Positions 6,981-7,848 of a stretch of 7,848 nt of DNA are shown here, piece after piece. The position numbers were made by a program, and so were the translations under genes. The notes beneath the pieces are model-generated. The model was not told the DNA's origin. It saw only the letters and a list, made by a program, of their open reading frames with translations, and made no database searches. Each line of letters starts with the position of its first letter. Within the stretch, counting starts at the first letter, position 1. This stretch comes from an uncultured Halomicronema sp. (GTDB lineage: Bacteria > Cyanobacteriota > Cyanobacteriia > Phormidesmidales > Phormidesmidaceae). The stretch lies in the NCBI GenBank assembly GCA_937897665.1, contig CALCPB010000687.1, positions 1-7,848 of the forward strand, given 5' to 3'.

Positions 6981-7544
6981 CTAAGACGGCACCTCTAGCA
7001 GTAGGCGCTGGTGGCAAGTCCAGGAGCGATCGGGGTGTTGCTGATAAAACCGAAGTTCCCACGTGACGGTTGCTTGAGCGTCAACCAAATCCGTAGCCAG
7101 TGATTTGAGGCACTCAGCCTGCTCTGGCGCAAAGCCATAAGCCAGACTCAAATGCAGCCAGTCTTTGGGGCGCAGGGGCGACTTACGAGTGGGTGAGGTG
7201 GCCGTACAGACAAAATCGAGCACCAGCTTTCTTAACCAGTCGGATGAGAGTTCTAGGCCGTACCAATCGGGACGAAAGGTGAGGGTTTGCACTTCGAGCG
7301 GTGGGGTTGGCTGCGATCGCCGCAATCGCTTGAGCGATCGCTCAAGCGATTGCGTGTATCGAGGCATGGCACTGCTGACATCTTCAAAAAAGCCCGTCAG
7401 GGTGCAGTGGGGCATATAGTCATGGGCGGTATTGGGGCCGCAGCGATGACGACTTTTGTCGAAATACGTCTCGAGCTGAGTCGCTAACTCACCCACTGGG
7501 CAGGCATACACAATGAATCTAGACATTAATGACATCGATCGCAT
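6981..7544 (-). CDS. 2H phosphoesterase superfamily protein (2'-5' RNA ligase / cyclic phosphodiesterase-like)
   Basis: A 187-residue soluble protein carrying the two motifs that define the 2H superfamily: H46-C-T48 (in PHCTLTGFF) and H131-L-S133 (in WLHLSLAYGF), about 85 residues apart. Family members act on 2',3'- or 1'',2''-cyclic phosphates or 2'-5' linkages in RNA or nucleotides; the substrate here is unknown. Length is normal for a single-domain 2H protein. The start is ATG 7544, preceded at 8 bases by GGAGGTGA, a perfect eight-base complement of the 16S rRNA tail. Alternatives are GTG 7556, which lies inside that Shine-Dalgarno, and ATGs at 7535 and 7526. Residues 65-78 (QSLERSLKRLRRSQ), between the first motif and the next strand, are largely encoded by a 34-bp perfect palindrome and look like a tolerated inserted helix. 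It stands alone, convergent with the SH3-like gene. Confidence 0.83.
   Translation of the reverse strand: MRSMSLMSRFIVYACPVGELATQLETYFDKSRHRCGPNTAHDYMPHCTLTGFFEDVSSAMPRYTQSLERSLKRLRRSQPTPPLEVQTLTFRPDWYGLELSSDWLRKLVLDFVCTATSPTRKSPLRPKDWLHLSLAYGFAPEQAECLKSLATDLVDAQATVTWELRFYQQHPDRSWTCHQRLLLEVPS
7313..7354. repeat. Perfect 34-bp palindrome centred on HIP1, with a second HIP1 beside it
   Basis: Positions 7321-7354 form a perfect palindrome with 17-bp arms (CGCAATCGCTTGAGCGA and its complement) and no loop. Its centre is the octamer GCGATCGC (7334-7341). A second octamer sits at 7313-7320, directly adjoining it. The whole element lies inside the 2H coding sequence, in frame, and encodes QSLERSLKRL; because of the symmetry, the opposite strand encodes the same peptide. 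Confidence 0.93.
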
Positions 7545-7561
7545 CGGAGGGGTCACCTCCG
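7545..7561 (-). promoter_or_regulatory. Hairpin that sequesters the Shine-Dalgarno of the 2H gene
   Basis: On the minus strand the leader reads CGGAGG-TGACC-CCTCCG and then ATG. The first arm holds the Shine-Dalgarno core GGAGG. The second arm is its exact complement and abuts the start codon. A 6-bp GC-rich stem with a 5-base loop would hide the ribosome site. This suggests translational control, for example by temperature, a protein or a competing upstream RNA structure. The sequence feature is certain; regulation is inferred. Confidence 0.6.
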
Positions 7562-7593
7562 CCTAGCAGCAGGTCGTTATGTTCACAAATCGC

Positions 7594-7680
7594 CTAGTAG
7601 ACTGCGGCACCCGAGGCAAACTGAAATACGAGCCAGGGCATCAACGTCCCCCCATAATCCTCAAAAGTCCAAAAGATCAT
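7594..7680 (-). CDS. Possible small hydrophobic peptide or gene remnant (28 aa)
   Basis: A short frame from ATG 7680 to TAG 7594 encodes MIFWTFEDYGGTLMPWLVFQ followed by eight residues ending in GAAVY. The hydrophobic, aromatic-rich composition resembles genuine membrane peptide sequence. The frame is closed upstream by a TAA after a few more codons and there is only a poor ribosome site. It could be a small membrane protein, the remnant of a decayed gene, or chance. It lies upstream of the 2H gene on the same strand, in an otherwise empty interval. Confidence 0.2.
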   Translation of the reverse strand: MIFWTFEDYGGTLMPWLVFQFASGAAVY

Positions 7681-7818
7681 GCCCGTATCCAAGGAGCTGT
7701 GCAGTTATGCTCAACCCCAGTCTCCCTCGGGCGGGGGCACCTGTGGATTAGAACAGTCTTAGCCTTAACTGTGGCCCGGCGGAGATGCGATCGCACCGCC
7801 CCGACTCGTTAGCTCAAA

Positions 7819-7848
7819 ATGCCAGTCATTGTTGACCCCAATCAAGGC
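7819..7848 (+). CDS. Possible start of a plus-strand gene running off the right edge
   Basis: An ATG at 7819 opens a frame reading MPVIVDPNQG that stays open to the window edge. The ten residues look like an ordinary protein N-terminus, but the upstream bases (CGTTAGCTCAAA) include no Shine-Dalgarno and no clear promoter. The competing reading is the minus strand at 7765-7848, also open, which would end a gene entering from the right with the residues SPPGHS and a TAA at 7765. That stretch contains a HIP1 octamer (7787). Only one of the two is likely, and ten codons cannot decide. Confidence 0.3.
   Translation, partial: MPVIVDPNQG

Noticed and set aside
7287..7487. Plus-strand frame containing SLERSLKRL, opposite the 2H gene
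   Set aside because: The resemblance to the 2H peptide is only a consequence of the 34-bp palindrome; the real gene, with both catalytic motifs, is on the minus strand.
7778..7800. GGCGG/CCGCC arms flanking HIP1 at 7787 as another extended HIP1 palindrome
   Set aside because: The arms are 5 bp and the interior is asymmetric, so it does not match the perfect symmetry of the element at 7321-7354.
7579..7812. 77-codon plus-strand frame near the right edge
   Set aside because: Arg/Pro-rich translation with no motif and no ribosome site; looks like out-of-frame sequence.

Overview
The window looks like chromosomal DNA from a cyanobacterium. The main clue is the palindromic octamer GCGATCGC (the HIP1 element, over-represented in many cyanobacterial genomes). 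I count it 12 times here, at 125, 1423, 3194, 3269, 3540, 3999, 4236, 4973, 5799, 7313, 7334 and 7787. Protein style, moderate GC and mostly weak Shine-Dalgarno sites agree with this. The genus cannot be settled from the window; a filamentous Leptolyngbya-like lineage is only a guess.

Layout, left to right. Positions 70-2301 (minus) encode a four-module cyclic-di-GMP regulator (REC-PAS-GGDEF-EAL). A gene-free stretch of about 510 bp follows. Two minus-strand genes lie 89 bp apart: a membrane-anchored NERD-domain (nuclease-related) protein at 2812-3510 and, upstream of it, an unrecognised protein with a helix-turn-helix-like N-terminus at 3600-4487. A 313-bp spacer leads to a ZIP-like polytopic membrane protein at 4801-5532 (minus). 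A gap of about 580 bp, AT-rich at its right end, precedes the only full-length plus-strand gene, 6114-6809: a membrane-anchored protein with a Ser/Glu/Asp-rich linker and a C-terminal SH3-like domain. It converges on a 2H-superfamily phosphoesterase at 6981-7544 (minus), with a strong hairpin between the two. The last 300 bp hold no complete convincing gene; a plus-strand gene may begin at 7819.

The genes do not form one evident pathway. Themes are signalling (c-di-GMP), nucleic-acid-related enzymes (NERD, 2H) and envelope proteins (ZIP-like, SH3-like). No mobile element, CRISPR array, tRNA or rRNA was recognised. The most distinctive signals are nucleotide-level. One is a perfect 34-bp palindrome built around HIP1 inside the 2H coding sequence, translated to the same peptide from both strands. 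Another is a hairpin that buries an unusually perfect Shine-Dalgarno just before the 2H start codon. The third is a HIP1-free segment of about 1.5 kb around the SH3-like gene. I found no clear evidence of a complete new multi-gene system.
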